Source of the DNA: Stereocaulon alpinum | Taxonomy: Eukaryota > Ascomycota > Lecanoromycetes > Lecanorales > Stereocaulaceae | Direction: 5' to 3' | Assembly (NCBI GenBank): GCA_018257865.1 | Contig: JAEUBA010000008.1 | Location: 434,001-498,000, forward strand | Length of the DNA: 64,000 nt | In this document: positions 23,647 to 34,065 of the stretch, one piece after another | How positions within the stretch are numbered: the stretch's first letter is position 1 | Layout: every line of letters begins with the position of its first letter | Translations under genes and position numbers: made by a program | The notes under the pieces: generated by a model | Database searches by the model: none | What the model was told of the DNA's origin: nothing | What the model saw: the letters and a program-made list of their open reading frames with translations, nothing else

Positions 23647-25162
23647 TCATCGACATGTGAATTGCCAGAGGACATAATCCCTAGATCGATCAGACCCCTT
23701 TGGCTCCTCGACTTCCACACCATTGGCACTCCTTTTCGGGCTGGCAGTTCCATCAGCATGACACAGGATTGTATAGCCGTTCTGCTGATCAGCAACGTTC
23801 GTCTTGTAAGCATAGCCGTTGAGAGAAAAGAAGCTGTCATGGTGTGTTTCCGTTGGATAAGTCATATGTGTAGCGCTGTAGAATTCAGTAGCAGTAAATC
23901 TGCCGAGAAAGCTTGGTAAAGCACTTACCAGATTTTCATGAAGAGCCCTCTGACCCACGCGCCCGGTAGCAGCCCTGTCCAGGTTACAGCCACCAAGTTG
24001 AGGAGGGTCTGTGAGTCGCCAGCCTGCACCTGGTAGCGACTGAGAAAATGATCTATGGAGTCTTCTCGCAAGACGCGTGGACTATTCAAATCGAGCAGGC
24101 TGAGCCACTCGTAGGTTTCAAGGGACCACTCCTCGAAGCTATCGTCTGATCTCAAGGCCTGTGAATGATCTAACTTTGGTATGATGACCCCTTTTATTGT
24201 TTTCAGATGTGGCAAGCAGATATGCGTTGTAGGATGGTGCTTGGCAAGGGGTCGTTCAATGGTTGCTAGAACTAAGTCAGAGCAGTTCTACGAGGAGTCC
24301 TCGAAATTGGAAGTGCAATTGATCGTCTCACATTCAGGTGGCGTCTCTAGATCCTGGAACAGCCAGGTCACTGAGCGGTTGAGGACGTTTTTGAAAGCCC
24401 ATACGATCCTCTCAAACCCCTTTTTGCCATGCATCATTGCTGGTAGCCGGAGGTTTATCTTCACTTCTGTTACGCGGTCTTTGTAAACAGACGATTGGTG
24501 GAGTGTTATGATGTCCCTACCATATCTAGTTTTTACATGCTTCCTACCTTCATCGTAGACTGGTCTGCCTACCAGGCCGGACCGCTCATAGTTGTCCTTG
24601 GCAAGGTCAAGGAGAAGCTCGCCTATAATTGGACTTAGTTCGGGCATAGTTCTGTAGATCGTGTAGCAAGAGAAGTAGCCTTGTACCATCCTTGAGAGAG
24701 TACCGGTCATCAGTGCCAGGACGGCCTTCAGAAAGCATCAATATGTTGCCTAGAATTAATAGATATGAGTATGTTAAAAGCAGATTCTCGCGTGAACATG
24801 ATGAAATCAAGGGTGTCAAGTACCGGTCTTGATATACACGTTGAAGAAGTCTCCTTCCAACAGAGCAGAGAGAGGCATTATGGCCCGAGAGTACTGGACA
24901 CTGCTGATCTTTGCTTCGATATCTCTCCAGACGAGCTGGTGAAGTTCTTCAGGCAGTAGTAGCTGTACCTGTACCCACGCATCAGTCTTTGTTCTCCCTC
25001 CGGGAGGTCAAAACAAACAGTATGAGTAAACGATTGGTTCATGATTACCGAATAAGGCTTTTTCTTGCATGGCGGTTGCTGAGGATCAATGTATGCAGGC
25101 AACGATCCATTGGATACGTATGCCTTTGCAGAAGAACGCTTGAAGTTAAAGAGGCCGAACAT
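23647..25162 (-). CDS. RPP40: RNase P/MRP 40-kDa subunit (Rpp40 family)
   Basis: A protein subunit of RNase P/MRP, which processes tRNA 5' ends and pre-rRNA in the nucleus. No single open frame shows it, but six exons join in phase to 400 residues: 25162-25049, 24986-24824, 24749-24687, 24622-24332, 24271-23929 and 23875-23647. Introns are 53-74 nt with GT-AG ends. Family-like features are GELLLDLAKDNYERSGLVGRP, then MMHGKKGFERIVWAFKNVLN followed by VTWLFQDLE, and a C-terminal YEWLSLLDLNSPRV ... SIDHFLSRYQV ... WTGLLPGAWVRGLF block. The assignment rests on remembered resemblance to fungal Rpp40 sequences; the exon structure rests on the sequence. It is divergent from THOC3, 257 bp apart. Confidence 0.78.
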
Positions 25163-25419
25163 GTCTTCTGAGTGAAGTGTAGGCTTTGGTAGAATGGGCT
25201 GGAGCTGTCTTATAGAGTGTCACTTTACTAGCGTGGGTACGGAACTCTAGCGGCGGCTGTTATTAATGTGAGGCTTCCTGGACCACCTTACCATCTAGTT
25301 CTATGTATACTCCAGACCGGCTCTGATGCTTGGATTGGGGTTAAGCTCTGCTCCTTTACCGAACTTGTGCAACTATAAATGAGAAAAGTGCATCATCTTC
25401 GCGGCTCCCGGTTCTCACC
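25163..25419. promoter_or_regulatory. Bidirectional promoter region RPP40 / THOC3
   Basis: 257 bp separate the divergent start codons of two RNA-metabolism genes. I see no diagnostic motif by eye. Confidence 0.5.
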
Positions 25420-26521
25420 ATGGCCCCACCGCATCCAAGAAGACCAATAGCCAAAGACAAGTTCGCGGTCTTGTTTCCAACCCTTAAAGCCCAGTCGTAT
25501 CACGATCCAGCGTCTCGGGGTCCAGGCTCGCACACGTACGTCTCCTATACCCTCGACTGAACCTACGGCGCCTTGACGCCCACACAGCATCAAGACGATA
25601 GCATGGAATCCAACAGGACATCTCATAGCTACAGGCTCAGCAGACCGTACGCTTCGAATATGGAATCCGGAGAAGCCGCAAGTCAAAAACAGTACGGAGC
25701 TGAGGGGACATACGGGGCAGATTGAAAGAGTCGCTTTCAATCCTACAAAAGAAGCAGAGCTAGCATCTGTCTCAAGCGATGGAACCTGCAAATTTTGGGA
25801 TGTACGCAGCAAGGCATGCACGGCTACGGTGCAGCTTGGAGGAGAAGGCTTGACTATAGCATGGGCGGCTGACGGCAGTGTTGTCATGGCGGGGACGAAG
25901 GCAAGCAGCAACCTCATCGCATGCTCTCCGATGCCCCAAGACTGACGAGGCTAACACGTCGACCAGTCGGATACCCTCATCCCAATTACCACCAGCCTCA
26001 CCCCCATAGCTGGTCCGTCACACCAGCAGTCTCTCCAAACAAACCAAGTAACATTCAACCATACCACGCCACCCACTCATCTCCTCCTAACCCGCGGCGA
26101 CGGCTCCATCTCGATTTTGGCGTATCCATCGATGCAACCTCTCCACTCACTTCATGCACACACGTCCTCCTGCGTATCTCTCTCCCTCTCCCCCAGCGCC
26201 CGCTACCTCGCTATTGGTGGCACGGATGCACTGATCTCCTTGTACGATACTACAGACTGGGTGTGCAAGCGCACCTTGACGTCCTTGGTCGGTACCGTGA
26301 AGAGCGTCAGCTTCAGCTTCGACGGGAGTTTTGTCGTTGGGGGGAGCGATGAGGGTAGTGCATTGGAGATCGCTCATATAGAGAGCGGAGATTATGTTGG
26401 TAAAGTCGAGACTGGAGGCGGTGCAGGCGTAGTAGCATGGCATCCTGGTCGGTACTGGCTAGCTTGGGCAGGAGAGGGCGGTGGATTGAAAATTCTAGGG
26501 GCTGCTGGGGGCCAGATGTAG
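25420..26521 (+). CDS. THOC3: THO complex subunit THOC3/Tex1, WD40 protein
   Basis: A beta-propeller subunit of the THO/TREX complex, which couples transcription to mRNP assembly and export. Three exons: 25420-25535, 25588-25900 and 25967-26521, giving 327 residues in phase. WD-type units are clear: IKTIAWNPTGHLIATGSADR with LRIWNPEK, VAFNPTKEAELASVSSDG with KFWDVRSK, LLLTRGDGSISILAYPS, and LSPSARYLAIGGTDALISLYD. Intron 2 (25901-25966) uses a GC donor (AAG followed by GCAAGC) and has a good CTAAC branch site and CAG acceptor. No GT donor nearby keeps the frame. The length matches the family, and the order of propeller phrases follows THOC3 proteins closely. Confidence 0.9.
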
Positions 26522-27241
26522 GGGGATAGGACGCGCCGATATCGTTACACCGCAATTCTGGAAGGGACGACCGAGCTCTTGCCTCTAGGCACTGGAACTT
26601 CGATCTATAGCTCCTATCCCAAGTTGGCGCTCACTTTTCAAAATCCAATCATCTTTCTTCAGGTCTGCCTATCAGCTGCATACCCATATTCGCTAAGCTT
26701 ATATTCTTTCTAGCATTATTCAGTTTCCGAAGAGTCTTGGGCGGCTTGTTTTCAAAGGCAAGAGAAGACAGCGAGAAGCTTGTCGTAAACTGCGTCAGAT
26801 AATCAAGATCGATACCATCCCACCTTATCGACAGATCGCTCAACGCACCACTCCAATCATGGAAACCATCACCAGTGATCGGAGCTCAGCATACGCTATC
26901 CATCGACTGACCCGATTCTACTTGTCTCTCTTGACACGCAGCCACTACACCCATTCCCATCTATTCCACTCGGAAACTGGCAGAATAGCGTCCAACACCC
27001 CCATCTTTAGACACTCACCCGTCTATTGCACCACATTATGCAGCTTTGAGATTGCTCGAGTGACATTGTATTGCTACACTTCCATCCTAGCATGTACCTT
27101 TACGTCTCCAACTCCAATGTGAATCATTGAGGCTATCGATGCTCTCAGTACAACGACGGGAATTTCCGCAATAGTCGGAATACCAGAGACGACCACGTGC
27201 ATTGGCAGTTTTTCCGATCACCTCGGAATCACAGAAGAACA
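26522..27241. other. Spacer upstream of F-box gene
   Basis: Only short frames. A 64-codon minus-strand frame (26649-26843) and an 87-codon plus-strand frame (26859-27122) have no recognisable content. Given the dead F-box genes nearby, either could be a relic. Confidence 0.5.
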
Positions 27242-28138
27242 ATGGACGTCTCTAAAACCGTCCCTCCCGAAGTTTTGGTGAATATGTTCAACTCGCTTGA
27301 CCGGCAAAATCTTCGAAAAGTACGCACATTATGCAGAGCTTTCAACTCGTGCGCCATTCCTCTATTATTCACTCAGGTCGTCTTCTACCCAAATCAAGCC
27401 GCTTTCGAGATCGCAGATCTCGTGATTGCTCGTTTCAAACTACACATTACTACCATAGTCCTTTTTCAAATTAGCCCCAGAGAGCTGACTCGGGCCGACT
27501 TCGAGACGGAGGTTATAGAGAGAATGTTCCTAGATAATATAAGAGACGATCGTTCAGCCTTCCCATCCCATACAGACCTCTGGTTCAGCTTGTACACCAA
27601 CAGGCGTGAACTGGAGAACAGTCTATACAGCTGTAACGATTTTGCCGTTGGGCTAAGTCTTGCTTTTCTCAAATTCCCACGGTTGAGGAAGCTCATTATT
27701 GGCCAACCCGACTTCCGGTACGCACACATGGAAGAAAAACACCTGAGACACCTAGGAATAAAGAGCAGCGAGTTGTGCAACGTCGATGACTGCCGACTCA
27801 GCCATGAAGAGCATATCAAATACCAACCACTCCCTCGCTCTCTTTTCAATCCAGAAGCGTTGAGTCTCTTGCGTGCAGCAAGCTTCGCCCTTGGCGGATA
27901 CGGACATAGCATTACAGGGCTCGACATGGAATACTACTTTGGTGATGTGAAGGGCGTGGCTGCATCCCGTTTTCTTTCCCTCCGTGCCTTTGACATCTCC
28001 ACGTCACAATCACGTCATCTTGGAAATACACTGTCGAAGTTGAAGAGGCTCTATCTGGGGTTTGACCTTAATTTGGCATATTACCCCAGATGTCTCGAAA
28101 TCTTTCGGGAAGGCCATACTGCTATAGCCTTGTCTTAG
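27242..28138 (+). CDS. F-box-like protein, C-terminally broken
   Basis: A 298-residue open frame. The N-terminus VPPEVLVNMFNSLDRQNLRKVRTLCRAFNSCAIPLLF is a typical fungal F-box (substrate receptors of SCF ubiquitin ligases), followed by leucine-rich segments such as LKFPRLRKLIIGQ and LSKLKRLYLGFDL. The frame ends at a TAG (28136-28138), yet the same frame goes on beyond it with leucine-rich-like content (INLESLHLVAFHGG) until a transposon interrupts it. I infer that the original protein was longer and that this copy is truncated. The Met at 27242 is preferred over 27197 because family members start just before the F-box. Confidence 0.7.
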   Translation: MDVSKTVPPEVLVNMFNSLDRQNLRKVRTLCRAFNSCAIPLLFTQVVFYPNQAAFEIADLVIARFKLHITTIVLFQISPRELTRADFETEVIERMFLDNIRDDRSAFPSHTDLWFSLYTNRRELENSLYSCNDFAVGLSLAFLKFPRLRKLIIGQPDFRYAHMEEKHLRHLGIKSSELCNVDDCRLSHEEHIKYQPLPRSLFNPEALSLLRAASFALGGYGHSITGLDMEYYFGDVKGVAASRFLSLRAFDISTSQSRHLGNTLSKLKRLYLGFDLNLAYYPRCLEIFREGHTAIALS

Positions 28139-28880
28139 ACCATCAATCTTGAGAGCTTACATCTCGTGGCCTTTCATGGTGGAAATCGCCGCTTGCGAAC
28201 AAGCACCTTCGCATCTACGTACAGTAAACCTTGACTATAACGATTTGAATATTCCAGAGCTACTTATCGTTATGATCAAGTTATCGGTACGTTAGATTCT
28301 TGGCAAGGGTCCGATTACTCGCGGAAACCCCCAAGACAGTTGATTACTGAGATAAATTACGAAAATTACCCTAAGCTTTAGCCCTATATACCAAAATCCT
28401 GCTGTAAGATATATAACACATACCTCCTCTATAGCGATACCCCGCAAGATTTCCGGCTAAATATAACGATTATCGGAATTCGTAACTTATCGTTATTTTA
28501 TATATAAGAAGCAGTTTTGCACGCGAAAAAAAATCGGTACAGTCAAGGTTCACTGTATCTGAAGAGGCTGTCGTTTCCCGAAGCTGGGGTCGCTGGTGCT
28601 GGACAGCTTCATGGCCACGGAAAACGAGTCACGCCAATTTCCCCCAGCATCTCGCAACCTCCTCTATCTCTTGCTCTCCGACATCGTACTGATGCGCGGA
28701 TCTTTGGAAGCGGATTCGGAGATTTGGTCTGATCCTCTCTCATACTGCAAAGGATCATGCTGGAATAATTACTGCAGATGCATGACAAGGGCACATTGCA
28801 ACTTACATTTTTGGGATATCCTTGAGGATTTTTTCTTTCTTCGCGCTGGATCGAACCCGTCTTTCCGAAGCTGAGGCTCA
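28139..28880 (+). pseudogene. Disrupted 3' part of the F-box gene
   Basis: Beyond the in-frame TAG at 28136 the coding pattern continues to about 28219, is interrupted by a 334-bp MITE, and resumes after 28557 with LKRLSFP. One extra G then shifts the frame: KLGSLVLDSFMATENES and LLYLLLSDIVLM ... WSDPLSYCK follow in the next frame up to about 28874. So the tail has a stop, an insertion and a one-base frameshift. Confidence 0.6.
28222..28555. mobile_element. 334-bp mariner/Fot1-type MITE
   Basis: The ends are near-perfect inverted repeats: CAGTAAACCTTGACTATAAC on the left against CAGTGAACCTTGACTGTACC on the right read in reverse, both going on with CGATTT. TA dinucleotides flank both ends (28220-28221 and 28556-28557), as expected of Tc1/mariner transposition. 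It is too short to encode a transposase. It sits inside the broken F-box gene. Confidence 0.85.
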
Positions 28881-30163
28881 TCTTTTCCTACGCCTTATGA
28901 TCACAGGGTTAGACGCCCTGTCGACTACTGTTGTATGAGCACTACTTGTCGCTTCACCGTGGCTATGAGAGACCTCCTGTTATGGAAAATCGGAACCTCG
29001 TGGATTGATGGGTACGGATTCGAATAGGTTAGGAAGAACGGACGCTGTGGGATGGACGGACTTGATTTTTTGGTGCGTGGGGCTGTGCGGTCTGAGTGGC
29101 TGGGGCTTTTGGGCGTGGTGGGTGGGATTTACTATCTTTATGAATGTGTGGGCGAAGCGTGCCTTTGGCAGGTTTCCTTTTTTTTCTCTTTTTTTTGGGG
29201 GGGGGGGGACAAACTATGTCGGGTTATCGTTTGCTGTGGAGTCTACCTTTTTATACACTGCGCTCAATATAGCGTCTACGAACTTTTACTCTACCCCTTT
29301 TTTTGTATACGGCCTGTTTCCTCCCCTCCTAAGTAATATACACTCATCATCTCACCCCCTCAACCTTAGTCAAGAGCACCTCCAATCACAACTACCTAAA
29401 TACATCCTACCCCTCCCTTCCCTCTATCTCAATTCCCAAAACGAAACAAGAAATCATCCTCATCGTTATGGGGTTTTTTTGATTTTTGATTAAGGCAAAG
29501 GGAAGGGACGGTACTGTGGGTTGATTCTTATGAGAGGAGAGGGGATTGGATCGATATAATGGGGGGAGGGGGGGATTTATGCGTATTTAGGAAGCTAGAG
29601 ATGGGGGGAGGGGGAGTGGGTATCGGGAAGAGGGGTGGGAGATATTGACGTAGGTGATGAAATCAGCCTAGGTTGGGATGGGATGGGATGGGATAGGTTT
29701 ATTGGGAGGAGATAGGTGAGGAATGGGTGTGGATATGTGGCAGGTGGGTTTTCTAGGGGGTGGGGGGTGGCTTAGTCGGACGTTATAAGGGGATAGCCGG
29801 GTGTGGGAAGTGGAGCTGGTTTCGGGGATTGTGTTTGGAGAGTGAGTGTTTGGATATAGTGATCGAACCGAGTTGTGAAGGTGGACAAGAATAAGAGTGT
29901 GTGGTGGATGAATGAATGAATGAATGAATGAATGAATGAAGGGTTTGCATTGATTCAGGCTGTGGATGTTTCCCGGACACGGGGTTCATTTCCGCAGGAT
30001 GGAGTTGGGTGCTGTTTGGTTAGCGTGCTTAGGAGACCGAACTTGTGGTGCGGGCGGAGTAGAGAACTCAGTAGTGTCGGTGTAGACTAGTAGAGTTGTG
30101 GGTCGGTGTAGTGTTTCCTTGGATGGACAGTCTTTGGTTGTTGATGTAGTCGTTGGCTGTTCT
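28881..30163. other. Low-complexity, G-rich spacer with microsatellites
   Basis: Contains G-runs near 29198-29209 and 29559-29573, GGGAT repeats at about 29675-29697 and a TGAA tetranucleotide array at 29909-29940. A 162-codon frame at 29005-29493 is Trp/Gly/Phe-rich and looks like a by-product of base composition. No gene is supported. Confidence 0.6.
29909..29940 (+). repeat. (TGAA)n microsatellite
   Basis: Eight perfect tandem TGAA units. Confidence 0.95.
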
Positions 30164-31148
30164 CTAGGAACATCTTGACGTACGTGTAATCTCTTGTAGC
30201 ACCGTGCAATGTTCAGTCTCATGGAAGCAAACCGATTTCCCTGAAGCTTCCAAATTTTTGTATGCTGGTACCGGCGGCACCCAAAATGCGTTTCTGTTCT
30301 CCAATTGGCGGTCCATCCACAAAGGAGCGTCCTCCTCTCCCGAATGATCGAGGGTGACGGTCTTGATGTGGGTGAGCTCCTTTTTCACTATTTTTAGGAA
30401 ACGGCGGGCGCATTGCATATCCCACTTGTCAGAATCGAAGCCATATAGGACTGGAACTTCAGGAAGCAAGTTATACCAATCGTAACCCTGCTTGTCCAGC
30501 TTCAGTTCTAGAGACTGCAATCCCCGCATTCGCTGAAGTATCTGCGGTAACACACCGTTCATGAAGCGTTTGAATGAATAATTACTGAGACCCAGAAGCA
30601 CATGCTTTATCTGCTGTTGACCAGGGTTCGTCTGAGAGAACTGGTCCAGGCAATCAATAGGGGACACAAGAGCAGGTTCGTCTGCTGGAAGGTCTCGAAC
30701 AATGTGCCATCGTGAGCACTTGAGGTCTTGGTGGCCGAGCATAAAGAAGGACCAATCGCTTTCGCCTTGTTGGCAATGGTCAAACAGAGAAGGTCCACGT
30801 ACGTCACAAAGACACCTTTTGCCACGCTTGGCTACATTAGGCCTACTACAGATTGCGAATCGAGCAGGTGTCGTCTTAAAGATGTTTTCCCCATATAGAA
30901 TGCTCAGGCCTAGAGCTGAGAAATGCTTTGAGACTCTCAGTATTCCCAGAGAGCCCAGCCCATACTTTGGACGGCAGTAATCGTCGAGAGGACTGAGCTC
31001 GAGTACGTCGACCTTAAGGATGTGTCGTAGGATTTGCAGCTGAATCTCTGTGGCCAGGAGACTTAGGCTGGGTCTGCCTCCTGCATCACCAGAGTCAATG
31101 AGGGCTGGGACGATATCGTTCGTGCTTAGAAGACTTACCTTGTTCCAT
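30164..31148 (-). CDS. F-box-like/leucine-rich hypothetical protein
   Basis: Two exons join in phase to 308 residues: a 10-nt first exon (31148-31139, Met-Glu-Gln), a 58-nt intron with donor GTAAGT and acceptor CAG (31138-31081), then 31080-30164. The protein opens with LSLLATEIQLQILRHILKVDV, resembling the F-box or F-box-like motif of fungal proteins that inspect family-specific substrates. GLGSLGILRVSKHFSALGLSILYGENIF follows, a phrase common in such proteins. A leucine-rich middle (ILQRMRGLQSLELKLDK) supports this. The exact family and target are unknown. Transposon copy 2 begins about 440 bp upstream of the start. Confidence 0.68.
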
Positions 31149-31586
31149 GGTGTTGGTATCGGCTACTGTTGACTTTGTGAAGGTCTGACCTCAAGCGAGG
31201 GCGAGGCAGGCAGCGAAGGTGACCTTGTACAAGGAGATGAGGTGTTCGAAGACAAATGACATCTTGCGGTGAGAGTCGTAAGAGCGGAATTTCTAGAGTG
31301 AAGTAGGGTGACGAGGGCTTGGCGCCAGCGAAATTCATCATAAAGTGAAGACATACGGAGGCTTGGCAGTATTGATTGGGAGCTCGGGTCAGCGCCTAAA
31401 CGATTGTAAGGTAAGCAGTGACTTGTTCAGCTTCAGTGAATTTTTGTGATTGACATATCTAAGAATGGTCTGTTTAGATTGGATTCGAGGAAGAATCATT
31501 GGTGAAGGTTTGTCGATACTGGCAAGCGTAATGCAGATGCACAAAGTATTGATTCCTAAGGCATCAGCTTTGTCTTGGTCGTACAC
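31149..31586. other. Upstream flank between F-box-like gene and transposon copy 2
   Basis: Short overlapping frames only. It presumably holds the promoter of the minus-strand F-box-like gene. Confidence 0.5.
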
Positions 31587-31645
31587 GGGTCCCAGCTCGG
31601 TGAGGGTAGAGAAAAGTTCCGTATGGGTAGAAAATTAGCTTCCGC
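31587..31645 (+). repeat. Left terminal inverted repeat, copy 2
   Basis: GGGTCCCAGCTCGGTGAGGG followed by TAGAGAAAAGTTCCGTATGG pairs with the right end at about 40089-40147. Confidence 0.8.
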
Positions 31646-31649
31646 AAAA

Positions 31650-31696
31650 GCTCAGTGCGGGTAGAAATTTAAAATTTTTATCCTACCCCGCTTTAG
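31650..31696 (+). repeat. Subterminal hairpin, copy 2 left
   Basis: GCTCAGTGCGGGTAGAAAT faces its inverse ATCCTACCCCGCTTTAGC across an AT-rich loop. Confidence 0.65.
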
Positions 31697-32499
31697 CACT
31701 TTCACCTACACATAAGGTACGTATATACTTTATATATACGTAGGGTATATATAATATTAATAATACTATTAATTAACCCTCCTACCTTAGCGAAGGATAC
31801 TATCTCCCGCTAGCTAAATAGAATCCTAGTATATATATCCTTAGCTTATATTAAATATAGGCTAAATATCTTAGTACCTAAAGCTACCTTAACCCTATAG
31901 TATAGATAGCGATAATAAGGAAGATAGCTAGGAAAAGGATACTAATACTAAATAATATTAGGGGGAGGAAGAGGAGGAGGAAGCTAATTACCTAATACTT
32001 TAGATAATAAGGTTATTAAAGGTACGGTAATATCTATAATCTACTACTAAGTATATACTAAATATATATAGAGTATAGTTATAGAATAGGGTCTTATAGT
32101 TAGCTTAAATAGTCGGAGTAAAGTTATTATTTCTAAGATATAGGATTATTTCGATATTCCGGAATACCTAATAATATAAGTAGATAGAATCCTTTATTTT
32201 ATCTACCTTAAATCTATATTTAATAGAACTAATCTACTTAGCCTTCGCCTAATCTTCTCGCAGTATATCTCTAAGGTATATATAGTATATACTAAAATAG
32301 ATCTAATTTAGGATATCTTAAGTTAATATAATTAGTCCTATAAAAATTAAAATCTTAGTAAAGAATTAGAAAGATAAGTATATAAATAGTTTCTATTAAT
32401 CTTTTAAATATAGTAGAATTAAGCACTACTAATATATATATAAGGATATACTCCGCCTATACTTAGTATATAATTAGGTTAAACTAGAGGATATTAATA

Positions 32500-34065
32500 A
32501 GCTCTAACAGAAATCTAGCCGTAAATCTTATAGTATTCTAATTAATAAGAGGCTTTAGATAAATACTAAGGACTAGTACTATACTTTTCTTTAGATTTAG
32601 AATAAGTATAGTATATTCTACGTATATCTAAAGATAGGGATATATATATACGAAGGTTAGAGACCTATAGTATTTAAATATAATAGAGTTAGTATATACC
32701 TATAATATACTAAATATATACTAAACCTAAATAGACGTATTTCCTTAGGTACTAGCTTTTAAGTAACTTAAAGCCCTAGTATACTATAAAAGCTATAGCT
32801 GCTATAAGTACTTAGATTAATATTTATTATCTTCGAATACTTATCTCTAAGGGTATTTAGTTAGTATTATAAGAATATACCTTTATAGGTACTATATAAG
32901 CTAGGCGTAAGGTTTACGGTAAGTTAAACCTAATATACTATAAGTATACTTTAAGTATATACTAAGTTTATATAGGGTATAATTATCCCTAAGGCCCTAG
33001 AAAAGTTTAATTATAGCTATATAATATCTAGTTTAATCTATATATTCTAGAATATTAGGATCGATTTCTATTCCTACTACTAACTATACGCGGGTTATAT
33101 ACTTATTATCTACTATATCCTACTAAGATATCTAAGGATATCGCTAAAGAAGTAGTTAATATTATTTATTAGTATAATATTATTAATCTTACTACGCGTA
33201 AGTGAAGTATATCCTAAGTATATATAGGTATTAGGTCCTAAATCTATTAAGGTCGATTTATTATATCTCCGCTATTCTTAAGCTTTAACTAGTAATCTAG
33301 GGATACTATAACTATACTATAGATAGTCTATTAAAGTCTAAATATTAAAGACCGGCTTATAGCTTTAATTTAAAAATAAAAATAGCTTAGCTATCTAGCG
33401 GGTATAAGCCTAGTAGGTAATTTTAATTTATCCTAGTATATACTAAGCTTATACTCTCTAGGTATTTAGCACGAATTTAGCTTTAATTATATAAGAGATA
33501 ATAAAGACTAATAGATTCGATTAATTATATTCTTTAATAATAAGTATTACCTTATTATATACTATACCTATACTTAGGCTAAGGCCTTTCTAAAGGTTAA
33601 ATATATTAAGATAGATCTAGTATTTAAAATAGTCTAAGGGACGACTAATATTTTCTCTTTTAAAGCTTAGAATACTAATACTAAGCGTATATACGGCTAA
33701 GGCTTAATTTATACTTAGTATATACTAACCTTACTTAGGGATTAACGTATACTACTATACGTTTATTAACCTAGAGACTCGAAAAGTATATAAAAAGATA
33801 TTTATATTAATATTTTAAACTCTTTAAGATATCGCCCGTCGACGAATTTGCTTTATATATATTTATAGGGAGGGGCTTCGTACTATTATAGTAGATATAT
33901 ATAAAAAGTAGGCTTTAGGTAAGGTCTAGTATATTTATAATATATACTAAGTATATACTAAACTCCCTAGGCTTTAGGGACTTTCTATATTCTATAGACC
34001 TAGGAAGAAATTAGGAAGAGTATTTTTAATATATACTAGTCTTCTATATAGTATATATTAAATAT
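32500..34065 (+). pseudogene. DDE transposase relic, copy 2, 5' part
   Basis: One plus-strand frame can be followed for several hundred codons, interrupted by TAA, TAG and one TGA, all reachable by C-to-T or G-to-A change. Near its end it carries AKAFLKVKYIKIDLVFKIV (first Asp codon 33614-33616) and GTTNIFSFKA. After an apparent indel the next frame has TIIVDIYKK (second Asp 33894-33896) and RDFLYSIDLGRN. Retroelement A (34066) splits the gene. The phrases resemble transposases I have seen in other ascomycete genomes. I cannot name the superfamily. Confidence 0.62.
34055..34065. repeat. Target-site duplication, left of retroelement A
   Basis: ATATTAAATAT, repeated exactly at 35260-35270. The uninterrupted site is present in transposon copy 1. 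Confidence 0.85.

Noticed and set aside
28840..28870. tRNA B-box-like GGTTCGATCC on the minus strand
   Set aside because: The flanking bases do not form a T-arm stem and no A-box or acceptor stem is present; it lies in the F-box relic.
29005..29493. 162-codon Trp/Gly/Phe-rich plus-strand frame
   Set aside because: Produced by G-rich and T-rich low-complexity DNA; no folded-protein character.
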